Source: Mannheimia sp041807705 (GTDB lineage: Bacteria > Pseudomonadota > Gammaproteobacteria > Enterobacterales > Pasteurellaceae). Taken from it: DNA of 64,000 nt. The first letter of the stretch is position 1. Each line of letters opens with the position of its first letter. Under the pieces are notes generated by a model. It was not told the DNA's origin. It worked only from the letters and a program-made list of their open reading frames with translations, and did not search any database. This document shows positions 54,926 to 63,002 of this stretch, one piece after another. The stretch lies in NCBI RefSeq assembly GCF_041807705.1, contig NZ_JBGTYY010000004.1, positions 62,001-126,000 of the forward strand. Reading direction: 5' to 3'. The position numbers and the translations under genes are program-made.

Positions 54926-56584
54926 ATGAATATTTCTTTTGTATTCCCTCAAACACTTGGTAACGCTCGCCGTTTCTTAGTGAATGAAGTATTAAGCACC
55001 GCAGCTAAACAGCAAGGCCACAATGTTGTGCCAGCAAATCAAGCTGATTTTGTGGTGTTATTTGACAATAACATCACAGCAGAAGCCGCTGGTAAAAAAG
55101 GGGTAATTTTAGATTTAGAGCAAACCTTTGCTCAACCTGAAACCAGCCTTAAACAAGCGGTCGAAAATGCACAAATTTTTGCAAATGCGACTTCGGCTCT
55201 AGCTGTTTCTACTTCAGGTGTGAAAAACATCGTGGCAGTAACAGCTTGCCCAACAGGTGTGGCTCATACCTTTATGTCTGCTGAAGCGATTGAAAACTAC
55301 GCTAAAGCACAAGGCTGGAATGTAAAAGTAGAAACTCGTGGTCAAGTAGGAGCTGGTAACCCAATTTCTGCAGAAGAAGTTGCTGCGGCAGATTTAGTTT
55401 TTGTCGCTGCGGATATTGATGTGGATCTAGAGAAATTCAAAGGCAAACCAATGTATCGCACATCGACAGGTTTAGCCCTCAAGAAAACCGCTCAAGAATT
55501 TGAAAAAGCCTTCGCACAAGCTAAAGTCTATGAAGGTGGTGTAGCGAAAGCAGATAATGCAGAAGCCGCTACAGGCGAGAAAAAAGGCTTGTATAAGCAC
55601 TTAATGACGGGTGTTTCACATATGTTACCGCTTGTGGTTGCTGGTGGTTTATTAATTGCTATCTCCTTTATGTTTGGTATTGAAGCGTTCAAAGATGAAA
55701 CCATCGCAGGCGGTTTACCAAAAGCATTAATGGACATCGGTGGTGGTGCTGCATTCCACTTAATGATTGCGGTATTTGCAGGCTATGTAGCATTTTCCAT
55801 TGCTGACCGTCCGGGTTTAGCGGTAGGTCTTATTGGCGGAATGCTCGCAACCACAGCAGGTGCAGGGATTTTAGGCGGTATCGTAGCAGGTTTCCTAGCT
55901 GGTTATACCGTGAAATTCTTAAACGGAGCAATCCAACTGCCGCCAAGTTTAACTTCACTTAAACCGATTTTAATTCTACCACTATTAGGTTCAGCTATTG
56001 TTGGCTTGTTAATGATTTATCTCATTAACCCACCAGTTAAAGCCTTAATGGACGCTTTAGTAGAATGGTTAAATACAATGGGTCAAACCAACGCGATTAT
56101 TTTAGGTATTGTGCTAGGTGCAATGATGTGTACTGATATGGGTGGCCCTGTAAACAAAGCGGCTTATACTTTCGGTGTAGGCTTAATTGCTTCACAACAA
56201 TATATGCCAATGGCAGCAGTAATGGCAGCAGGTATGGTTCCACCAATTGGTATGGCGATTGCGACTATCATTGCTCGCAATAAATTCAACACAAACCAAC
56301 GTGATGCAGGTAAAGCCTCATTTGTATTAGGTTTATGCTTTATTTCAGAAGGTGCACTACCATTCGTAGCGGCAGACCCAATTCGTGTAATCCTAAGCTC
56401 AATCTTAGGTGGAGCAACTGCTGGGGCAATTTCAATGGCTCTAGGCATTACCTTACAAGCCCCACACGGTGGTTTATTCGTAATTCCATTCGTATCACAA
56501 CCATTAATGTACTTAGCGGCAATAGCTATCGGCTCAGTTGTAACAGGCGTGGTTTACGCAACTATCAAGAAAAAAGCGGAATAA
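54926..56584 (+). CDS. fruA: Fructose PTS EIIB'BC component FruA
   Basis: Inner-membrane permease that phosphorylates fructose to fructose-1-P. 552 aa. Degenerate IIB' (1-95, no active cysteine), IIB (C108 in TACPTGVAHTFM), then the IIC domain with about eight to ten helices (230-550). An uptake signal within IIB' coding (about 55155, KQAVENAQIFAN) and another at about 55629. Last gene of the operon. Confidence 0.96.
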   Translation: MNISFVFPQTLGNARRFLVNEVLSTAAKQQGHNVVPANQADFVVLFDNNITAEAAGKKGVILDLEQTFAQPETSLKQAVENAQIFANATSALAVSTSGVKNIVAVTACPTGVAHTFMSAEAIENYAKAQGWNVKVETRGQVGAGNPISAEEVAAADLVFVAADIDVDLEKFKGKPMYRTSTGLALKKTAQEFEKAFAQAKVYEGGVAKADNAEAATGEKKGLYKHLMTGVSHMLPLVVAGGLLIAISFMFGIEAFKDETIAGGLPKALMDIGGGAAFHLMIAVFAGYVAFSIADRPGLAVGLIGGMLATTAGAGILGGIVAGFLAGYTVKFLNGAIQLPPSLTSLKPILILPLLGSAIVGLLMIYLINPPVKALMDALVEWLNTMGQTNAIILGIVLGAMMCTDMGGPVNKAAYTFGVGLIASQQYMPMAAVMAAGMVPPIGMAIATIIARNKFNTNQRDAGKASFVLGLCFISEGALPFVAADPIRVILSSILGGATAGAISMALGITLQAPHGGLFVIPFVSQPLMYLAAIAIGSVVTGVVYATIKKKAE

Positions 56585-56610
56585 TTTGTTGATACAATTT
56601 TCCAAAGCAA

Positions 56611-56636
56611 AAAACGGAGCTAATGCTCCGTTTTTT
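56611..56636 (+). terminator. Terminator of fruBKA
   Basis: AAAACGGAGC (56611-56620), loop TAAT, GCTCCGTTTT (56625-56634) and T-run. Confidence 0.9.
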
Positions 56637-56742
56637 ATTTCAATACAAATCCCAAAAACTATTTTTGCGATCTGGCTCGAAAAAATAAAGTTTTATCATC
56701 GCTTATTTTCTCTCATTCATATATGCTCTAAATAACTAAAAG

Positions 56743-56757
56743 TTGTACTTAGTACAA
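56743..56757. promoter_or_regulatory. Palindromic operator of the toxin-antitoxin pair
   Basis: TTGTAC-TTA-GTACAA, a perfect 6-bp inverted repeat, 22 nt before the toxin ATG. The likely binding site of the XRE antitoxin for autorepression (inferred from position). Confidence 0.65.
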
Positions 56758-56779
56758 TTTTCTTGATTTGGAGAATAAA

Positions 56780-57106
56780 ATGAAATATCTTACTTTCATT
56801 GAATTACAGGGGTTTAGCAAACATCGCCAGCTCTTAATGAATGATGAAGAATATCGCCAATTCCAACTCTTTTTATTAGAGAATTACACAAAAGGACGCT
56901 ATATTCAGAATACTGGTGGTTGTCAAAAAATCCGTTGGGCAATCGGTAATAAAGGTAAAAGTGGCGGTGTTAGAGTTATTTATTATGTTGTCGCACCGAA
57001 AGGTAAAATTTATCTGCTATTGATGTATGCAAAAAATGAGCAAGCTAATTTAACCACTGAGCAACGCTCAATCGTAAAAAAATTAGTTGAAAAACTAGAG
57101 GAATAA
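56780..57106 (+). CDS. RelE/HigB-type toxin
   Basis: 108 aa, RelE-fold mRNA-cleaving toxin type. Features: IRWAIGNKGKSGGVRVIYYVV, with the family's basic strand, and the LLLMYAKNEQANLT C-terminal block. Toxin before antitoxin, as in higBA. ATG 56780 with TTGGAGAAT. The antitoxin gene is 3 nt away. Confidence 0.85.
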   Translation: MKYLTFIELQGFSKHRQLLMNDEEYRQFQLFLLENYTKGRYIQNTGGCQKIRWAIGNKGKSGGVRVIYYVVAPKGKIYLLLMYAKNEQANLTTEQRSIVKKLVEKLEE

Positions 57107-57109
57107 AAA

Positions 57110-57400
57110 ATGGACAAAGCATTATTTGATGATTTAGTCGCTAGTCTAAATGAAATGGTTGAAATAGAAACACAGAAAAAACAGCCTAACCCAGAACAAG
57201 TTTTCGTTCATAAAATTCCGGATGTCAAACAAATTCGAGCCAGCACTAAATTAAAACAAGCTGAATTTGCAAAAGCATTAGGCGTTAGCACTGCGGCGGT
57301 GCAATCTTGGGAAACCCATCGCCGTATTCCTACAGGCTCATCTCAAAAATTGCTCTTTTTATTAGAAAAGCAACCTGCGCTTATTCACGCTTTACGTTAG
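57110..57400 (+). CDS. XRE-family antitoxin (HigA/NadS-like)
   Basis: 96 aa. HTH at about 50-85 (LKQAEFAKALGVSTAAVQSWETHRRIP); N-terminal arm is acidic and contacts the toxin in related pairs. Partner of the preceding RelE-like toxin; likely also autorepressor. Confidence 0.87.
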   Translation: MDKALFDDLVASLNEMVEIETQKKQPNPEQVFVHKIPDVKQIRASTKLKQAEFAKALGVSTAAVQSWETHRRIPTGSSQKLLFLLEKQPALIHALR

Positions 57401-57425
57401 AAATTATTAGTTCTATTTAATAGGA

Positions 57426-57504
57426 CTAATTTTTTGTTTGTCTAAAACTATCCCAACTTAATAATCCTATAGAAATTAGCAAGCAAACCATCAAAATATA
57501 GGAG
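57426..57504 (-). pseudogene. Out-of-frame 3' end of rarD
   Basis: In the +1 frame relative to the rarD frame, AIGEVLDSSSYIL MVCLLISIGLLSW ... TKN-stop continues the last helix and normal C-terminus of RarD. Removing one T from the TTTT run (complement of 57536-57539) would join it to the upstream frame, giving 288 aa. Confidence 0.7.
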
Positions 57505-58293
57505 CTAGAATCTAACACTTCCCCGATAGCAAATGAAAATTAATAACATCACAAGCGGTTCAACATAACCTAGCAAGCCTAACACATTAATCGGCAGTAA
57601 ATTACTGGAGGCGATGTAAAGAATAAAAGCACTGCCACCTACTAAACCAAGTAAAATGAGGTAGAAATAGATATTTGGGTTTTCAACTACAACTTGGCTC
57701 ATTTCCACTTGGCTGAGGTAGTACAAGGCAACAGGAAGCACTAGCAATAATTCTACAAAGAATGTAGCTAAATTATTAATTTGAAAATAACGGCGGAGGA
57801 TAATATAAATCGGATAGCCCAAACCTGCTACCCAAGTCGTCCAAGAAATTGCTCCTGAAGCAATCAAACTACTACCAACGCCAATTATCGCAAAGCCTAA
57901 CGAGAGCCATTTTAACCAAGTGAATTGCTCTTTGAACACTATTTTACCAAGTGCAACGACTACAATAGGTAATAAGAGATAGCCGATCGACACTTGCAAT
58001 GCCTGCCCGTGATTGGGTGCCCATAAAAAGAGCCAAAGCTGTACACCTGTATTGAATGCAAGTAGTAAAATAACCATTACAAGCGGTGGATTTTGGCGAA
58101 TTTTTTGCAAAAGCCCATAAAAATGCTTATGTTGCTTGAATAATATAATCGCAAGCAAAATAAATGGAATAACAACAATTATCCGAAAACCAAACATTAC
58201 CTCGCCATCTAAGGGGCGAAGTAACACTGCAAAATAATAAACTACTCCAAACAATAAATTTGCTAAGAGTGAGGCTAGAATTCCTTTGAGCAT
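57505..58293 (-). CDS. rarD: EamA/RarD family transporter, C-terminus frameshifted
   Basis: Inner-membrane DMT transporter of the RarD branch, 262 aa as it stands with about nine helices. LLANLLFGVVYYFAVLLRPLDG at the start is typical. It ends with an atypical ICYRGSVRF after GYVEPLVMLLIF, whereas the expected continuation lies in another frame (57426-57535). Probably non-functional or altered. Function of RarD is not settled (linked to chloramphenicol in old work). Confidence 0.72.
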   Translation of the reverse strand: MLKGILASLLANLLFGVVYYFAVLLRPLDGEVMFGFRIIVVIPFILLAIILFKQHKHFYGLLQKIRQNPPLVMVILLLAFNTGVQLWLFLWAPNHGQALQVSIGYLLLPIVVVALGKIVFKEQFTWLKWLSLGFAIIGVGSSLIASGAISWTTWVAGLGYPIYIILRRYFQINNLATFFVELLLVLPVALYYLSQVEMSQVVVENPNIYFYLILLGLVGGSAFILYIASSNLLPINVLGLLGYVEPLVMLLIFICYRGSVRF

Positions 58294-58427
58294 TTGGCTT
58301 TACCACTAAAATTTGTCAATAATTATCTGTTATGGTATGCAAAAATTTGTAAGTATGCTAGCCATATCGCTCTTTTCCCGATACAATGCACAAAAATTTT
58401 TCACTCTTTTATTTATAGGACTTCATA

Positions 58428-59012
58428 ATGAAAAAGATTTTTTGGATTTTATTGATCGCTGTACTTGCTGTTGGCGGTTATTCATTAACAAAATATAACG
58501 ATTTAATGCGTGCAGAAGAAGATATTAACTCTGTATGGGGTAATGTAGAATCTGCGTATCAACGCCGTGCGGATTTAATTCCAAACTTAGTGAACACTGT
58601 AAAAGGTCAAGCTAACTTTGAGAAAGAAACCTTAACCTCTGTGATTGAAGCTCGTGCAAAAGCAACAGCGGTTACTATTGACCCAAGCAATGCAACCGAA
58701 GAAGATATGGTGAAATTCCAAGAAGCTCAACAAAGTGTAAACTCAGCACTTTCTCGCTTATTGGTTTCAGTTGAAAGATACCCTGAGTTAAAAGCACACG
58801 ATGCGTTCTTAAATCTTCAAGCACAATTAGAAGGTACTGAAAACCGCATTAACGTTGAACGCAATAACTTCAACGAAAAAGTGAAAGAGTACAACAAAAA
58901 AGTGCGTGAATTCCCAACTAAGTTAGCAGCAATGATTATGGGCTTTAAAGCAAAACCACAGTTCAAAGCTGAAGCGGGTTCAGATAAAGCACCACAAGTA
59001 AACTTTAACTAA
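58428..59012 (+). CDS. lemA: LemA family protein
   Basis: 194 aa, one N-terminal membrane helix (3-20) then a long helical bundle. NDLMRAEEDINSVWGNVESAYQRRADLIPNLVNTVKG is the LemA signature. Opens a cluster with two TPM-domain genes, a widely conserved neighbourhood of unknown envelope function. Confidence 0.93.
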   Translation: MKKIFWILLIAVLAVGGYSLTKYNDLMRAEEDINSVWGNVESAYQRRADLIPNLVNTVKGQANFEKETLTSVIEARAKATAVTIDPSNATEEDMVKFQEAQQSVNSALSRLLVSVERYPELKAHDAFLNLQAQLEGTENRINVERNNFNEKVKEYNKKVREFPTKLAAMIMGFKAKPQFKAEAGSDKAPQVNFN

Positions 59013-59093
59013 GTTGTATTAAATTTATCTATATTTTAAAGCAATAAGCTCTTTCAAATTCGGTGCTTATTGCTTTATTTTTAAGGGGATCAA

Positions 59094-59552
59094 ATGGGAT
59101 TATTTTCTTTTCTTTCTAACAAATTGCCTATTGATACTAATCTTATCGAACAAGCGATCTGCCATTTAGAGCAGCACACCTCTGCAGAATTGCGTGTGGT
59201 GGTGGAGCGAAAAGCCAAGATCGAGGAAATGCAAAATGCTGCCGTGGTGCGAACCAATCAACTCTTTGATGAACTCAAAATGCGAGAAACCGCACAGCGT
59301 AATGGCGTGTTGATTTATCTCTCATTTAAACCTCACTATGTTGCGGTAATTGGCGATGAAGGTATTCATCAAAAAGTCGGCGATGATTTTTGGCAAAAAA
59401 TCTATCAAGCAATGTGTATTGATTGCCAAAATGGCAACTATACGCAAGCAATTTGTGAGGCAATCAAAAGTGTGGAAGAGCCACTAGCCCACTATTTCCC
59501 TTATCAAGAAAACGACCAAAATGAGTTGTCTAACGAGGTGGTAATCAAATGA
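59094..59552 (+). CDS. TPM-domain protein, small, without signal peptide
   Basis: 152 aa, a TPM (YgcG-type) domain (LIEQAICHLEQHTSAELRVVVERK ... YLSFKPHYVAVIGDEGIHQKVGDDFW) with no signal peptide or membrane helix, so cytoplasmic by sequence. 81 nt after lemA; its stop overlaps the next start (ATGA). Confidence 0.82.
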   Translation: MGLFSFLSNKLPIDTNLIEQAICHLEQHTSAELRVVVERKAKIEEMQNAAVVRTNQLFDELKMRETAQRNGVLIYLSFKPHYVAVIGDEGIHQKVGDDFWQKIYQAMCIDCQNGNYTQAICEAIKSVEEPLAHYFPYQENDQNELSNEVVIK

Positions 59553-60367
59553 TGAAATCTATTTGCAAAATTTCTCACTTTTTTGACCGCTTGTTGTTCA
59601 TTCTACTGGCGTTATTTAGCGTAAATGCGGTGGCGGTAACCTACCCTGAACCGCCAAATCCGTTTTATTACATCACAGATTACACTAAAAACACGCTAAG
59701 CCAGCAGGAATGGCAAACCTTAGAAGATGCGTTAATTGCCAACCGTGCTAAAACCAGCTCACAAATTGCTGTAGTAATTGTACCGAGTACCGAAGGCGAA
59801 GAGGTTTCTACCTATGCACACACCCTATTTAATAAATGGGGCATTGGACGTAGCAAAAACAACGAAAACAACGGGGTTTTATTACTGATTGCGAAAAATG
59901 ACCGAAAACTTTTTATTGCCACAGGTCGAGGTTTAGAAGGAGCTTTACCTGATGCCATTGCATCAAGCATTATTCGTAATGACATTACTCCGTTCTTCAA
60001 ACAAGAACAATATGCGGCAGGGATCGCACGCGGTTTGTCTGCCATTATGGCGGCCATTAACGGCGAATATGCTCCTTACGCAAGCTACGGAGAGGAAACT
60101 CAAGCATTCGATGATATTGACGGGCTACTCTTCTTCTTGTTTGCAGGAATGGTGATCTTCCTTATATTCCGCCCACGAGATAATACCTACATTAGCCCAA
60201 GCTCAATGGATCAACTCGGCAAAGTGCTAAGAGAAAGCCAACGCAGAAGTGGCGGTTTCGGCAGACACTCTGGTGGATTTGGCGGAGGCTTTGGCGGAGG
60301 TTTCGGCAGCGGCGATAGCTTCGGCGGAGGCTCATCAGGCGGTGGCGGTGCTGGCGGAAGCTGGTAA
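59549..60367 (+). CDS. TPM-domain membrane protein (YgcG-like) with Gly-rich tail
   Basis: 272 aa. Signal peptide/first helix at about 12-30, TPM domain (about 35-175, VVIVPSTEGEEVSTYAHTLFNKWGIG), one membrane helix (about 195-210) and a C-terminus of GGFGGGFG/GGGG repeats (about 230-272). Start at 59549 or the adjacent ATG 59552. Forms a unit with lemA and the soluble TPM gene. An uptake signal lies in the signal-peptide codons. Confidence 0.87.
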   Translation: MMKSICKISHFFDRLLFILLALFSVNAVAVTYPEPPNPFYYITDYTKNTLSQQEWQTLEDALIANRAKTSSQIAVVIVPSTEGEEVSTYAHTLFNKWGIGRSKNNENNGVLLLIAKNDRKLFIATGRGLEGALPDAIASSIIRNDITPFFKQEQYAAGIARGLSAIMAAINGEYAPYASYGEETQAFDDIDGLLFFLFAGMVIFLIFRPRDNTYISPSSMDQLGKVLRESQRRSGGFGRHSGGFGGGFGGGFGSGDSFGGGSSGGGGAGGSW

Positions 60368-60394
60368 TTTCACATCAATTCCAATAAGACAAAT

Positions 60395-60440
60395 ACAAGC
60401 GGTTAAATTTGCAAAAAATATTACAAATATGACCGCTTTC
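60395..60440. repeat. Inverted uptake-signal pair between convergent genes
   Basis: ACAAGCGGT (60395-60403) and ACCGCTTT (60432-60439) with complementary AAATTTGC/GCAAA..-like interior; sits between the TPM operon and the lipoprotein gene and probably doubles as their terminator. Confidence 0.65.
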
Positions 60441-60456
60441 GTTTTTTATTCAAGTC

Positions 60457-60954
60457 TTATCTTAAGATACTACCAGCTTCTACCCCAAATTGTTTTGCTA
60501 ATCTTTCGTACTCTTTTTCCATACTTGAAATCTCTGCTTCCATATTCTGAGCTTTCTGCTTGAAGGCATTAGCTCGAGGTTCTAACGATTTGCAGTATGC
60601 ATTTGCTCCATTACAGCCGAATGAAAGGACATAAAGTTTCATATATTCACGCATATAAGTATCAATATGCTTAACCGTTCTATCTCTTAATTCTTTAACT
60701 TCTTTATGGCTAATAGCAAGTGCTTTTCCTTGTTGGATATATCTATCAAAGTTCTTATCTAAGAATTTTTCAATTTTTTCTGGAGTTTCAGGTTCTTGCA
60801 TATCTGGCTCATCTTTCAAAGGTTCAGCCTCTATCCATTGCTGATATTTTATAAAATCAGATTTACCAATAGATGGATTTGTGGTCGTTTGCGAACAAGC
60901 ACATAATGCAAATATAGCCATTAAACTAGCCATAAATTGAATTGCTTTTTTCAT
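60457..60954 (-). CDS. Small lipoprotein, unknown function
   Basis: 165 aa with signal peptide and lipobox LCAC (lipidated Cys about 19). The mature part is charged and helical, with two coiled-coil-like stretches (about 55-90 and 125-160) and a possible disulfide pair in SFGCNGANAYCKS. No family recognised. Single gene, bracketed by uptake-signal pairs. Confidence 0.8.
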   Translation of the reverse strand: MKKAIQFMASLMAIFALCACSQTTTNPSIGKSDFIKYQQWIEAEPLKDEPDMQEPETPEKIEKFLDKNFDRYIQQGKALAISHKEVKELRDRTVKHIDTYMREYMKLYVLSFGCNGANAYCKSLEPRANAFKQKAQNMEAEISSMEKEYERLAKQFGVEAGSILR

Positions 60955-60998
60955 AAGTAACTCCTAGTAAAAAATATTACATTTATTACATAAAAAAT

Positions 60999-61040
60999 AA
61001 GCGGTTATATTTGCAAAATATTTTACAAATTTAACCGCTT
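60999..61040. repeat. Inverted uptake-signal pair upstream of the lipoprotein gene / after phoH
   Basis: AAGCGGTTA (60999-61007) inverted as TAACCGCTT (61032-61040), with ATTTG/CAAAT inside; about 42-bp nearly full palindrome. Just downstream of the phoH stop (61045, minus strand), so probably its terminator. Confidence 0.75.
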
Positions 61041-61044
61041 GTTG

Positions 61045-62115
61045 TTATAAAACTTCAGCTTGAGCCAAAATTTTTTCTTGCTCAAGAGCAAGTTTTTCTA
61101 ATTTACGTTGCTCTCGTCTTTCTTCATCAATAGCTTCCCAAGCGTCATAGGCTTGAACAATTTTCGCAACCACTGGGTGGCGGACAATATCTTTGCTGTC
61201 AAAGAAGTTGAAGCTGAGATCAGGCACATCTTTTAGCACTTCCATTGCGTGTTTTAAGCCTGATTTTTGGCTGCGAGGTAAATCTACTTGAGTAACATCA
61301 CCCGTAATCACGGCTTTAGAATTAAAGCCAATTCGGGTTAAGAACATTTTCATCTGTTCTGTAGTGGTGTTTTGGCTTTCATCTAAAATGATGAATGCAT
61401 CATTTAATGTTCGCCCTCTCATATAGGCAAGTGGTGCAATTTCAATCACACCTCGCTCCATTAATTTTTGGGCTTTTTCAAAGCCAAGCATTTCAAAAAG
61501 GGCGTCGTATAGCGGGCGTAAGTAAGGTTCAATTTTCTGTCCTAAGTCGCCCGGTAAAAACCCGAGCTTCTCTCCTGCTTCAACCGCTGGGCGAGTAAGT
61601 AGAATACGTCGAATTTCTTGACGCTCTAAAGATTCCACCGCTGCTGCTACGGCTAAGAAGGTTTTCCCCGTACCTGCCGGCCCGATACCAAAGCTGATGT
61701 CGTGGCTTAAAATATTGCGGAGATAGGCTTGTTGATGTTCGCCTCGAGGCTTAATCACACCTCGTTTGGTTTTGATTGCAATCTCGCCTTGTGTACCGGC
61801 TTGCCATTGGTTTTGTAGCAACATTCGGCTTTCTTGAATGGCTAAATGCACGTCTTCCAAATCCAACTCTTTGATTTTGCCTTTAATCGGTGCGGTTTCA
61901 TTATAGAGCTGTTTAATGAGCTTTACGCTATTTTGAATGAGGCTGGCAGAATAATGGTTTTCGTCTGCGGATTGAATGGTAAAGTTAAACCCTTGACGGG
62001 AAATAACTAAGTTAAAACTTTTTTCGATAAGAGCTAAATGCTCGTCAAACGCACCGCAAAGTGATTGCAGACGTGCGTTGTCTTGAGGTTCTAAACTAAA
62101 AATAATTTCGTTCAA
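61045..62115 (-). CDS. PhoH family ATPase (YbeZ-like)
   Basis: 356 aa. P-loop GPAGTGKT and DEXX-like LDESQNTT, with TRPAVEAGEKLGFLPGD; N-terminal segment FSLEPQDNARLQSLCGAFDE as in YbeZ. YbeZ partners the endoribonuclease YbeY in rRNA work. The start is probably TTG 62115 (AGAAGG, 7-nt spacing), since the longer frame would overlap fadR; unusual and so less certain. Gene order fadR-phoH here is not the usual ybeZ-ybeY. Confidence 0.85.
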   Translation of the reverse strand: MNEIIFSLEPQDNARLQSLCGAFDEHLALIEKSFNLVISRQGFNFTIQSADENHYSASLIQNSVKLIKQLYNETAPIKGKIKELDLEDVHLAIQESRMLLQNQWQAGTQGEIAIKTKRGVIKPRGEHQQAYLRNILSHDISFGIGPAGTGKTFLAVAAAVESLERQEIRRILLTRPAVEAGEKLGFLPGDLGQKIEPYLRPLYDALFEMLGFEKAQKLMERGVIEIAPLAYMRGRTLNDAFIILDESQNTTTEQMKMFLTRIGFNSKAVITGDVTQVDLPRSQKSGLKHAMEVLKDVPDLSFNFFDSKDIVRHPVVAKIVQAYDAWEAIDEERREQRKLEKLALEQEKILAQAEVL

Positions 62116-62129
62116 AGTATTGCCTTCTG

Positions 62130-62855
62130 TTAAAGTCCACAGAAACTTTCGGGAATATTTGCGGACAATTTCTTCCAAATTTCGCCGCTCGATTGACGAT
62201 TTTTTGCCATACAAGCGGTCGCTTTTTCACTATCTTTTGCAATGCAGGCTGCAAGTAGGGAACGGTAAAAGTTTAAGGTTAATTGACGGTTGTTCGGGTC
62301 ATCAAAAAATATTTTCGCCACTTGATGATACATAGATTTGAAACTATTCAAAATCAAGGCATAAACAGGTTTATTTGCTAAAAAAGTAAACTTCCTGAAC
62401 AATTTGTAATCAAATTCTGCATAAGCAGTTGCGGTGTTTTCGAGATTATCTAAGCCATCAAAGAGTTTTGCACTTTCTTCAGGAGCAAGTTTAACTGCTT
62501 CAGGAATATAGGCCTCTGCCATACGGGTTCTGAGTGAAACTACGTTTGAAATCACAACGGGCAGGTAGTTTTTGTCCAGCTTAATAATAGTACCAATAAT
62601 ATTCGGACCAGCTGTTTGCCAAATATCATTCACTTTGGTTGGTTTGCCATGTTGAATATTTAGCCAGCCTTCACGGGCTAAGCGTTGCAAAACTTCTCTT
62701 AATGTAGTTCTGGTAACACCGATACGTTCGGCAAGCTCTCTTTCTGCTGGAAGATCTGTGCCCGCCGGAAAGTGGTTATTCCAAATGCTTTTTACAATAT
62801 ACTCTTCCGCTAATGCTGCCGGGCTTTGTGCCTTTAAAATACCGCTGTTTTCCAT
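62130..62855 (-). CDS. fadR: Fatty acid metabolism regulator FadR
   Basis: 241 aa GntR-family regulator, released from DNA by long-chain acyl-CoA. Winged helix at about 10-75 (LPAERELAERIGVTRTTLREVLQRLAREGW) and the helical FCD-type acyl-CoA domain. ATG 62855 has GGGGGAATTA; upstream extension starts at TTG. Divergent from nhaB, as in E. coli. A matching operator is present in front of fadL at 4037-4055. Confidence 0.93.
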   Translation of the reverse strand: MENSGILKAQSPAALAEEYIVKSIWNNHFPAGTDLPAERELAERIGVTRTTLREVLQRLAREGWLNIQHGKPTKVNDIWQTAGPNIIGTIIKLDKNYLPVVISNVVSLRTRMAEAYIPEAVKLAPEESAKLFDGLDNLENTATAYAEFDYKLFRKFTFLANKPVYALILNSFKSMYHQVAKIFFDDPNNRQLTLNFYRSLLAACIAKDSEKATACMAKNRQSSGEIWKKLSANIPESFCGL

Positions 62856-63002
62856 TAATTCCCCCAAAACATAAAAAATTTATGTTTTAACAAATGATTT
62901 TTTATTTGTGATCAATTATTATGGCTAAAAATTTAGTAAGCTATTATCCTTTAATCTAAACTATATTACAATTGCAATATTATTTTCAATTTTGAGGTTT
63001 TT

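Noticed and set aside
60230..60367. GGCGGAGG-type repeats as a DNA repeat element
   Set aside because: They encode the Gly-rich tail of the TPM protein, a normal feature of the family.
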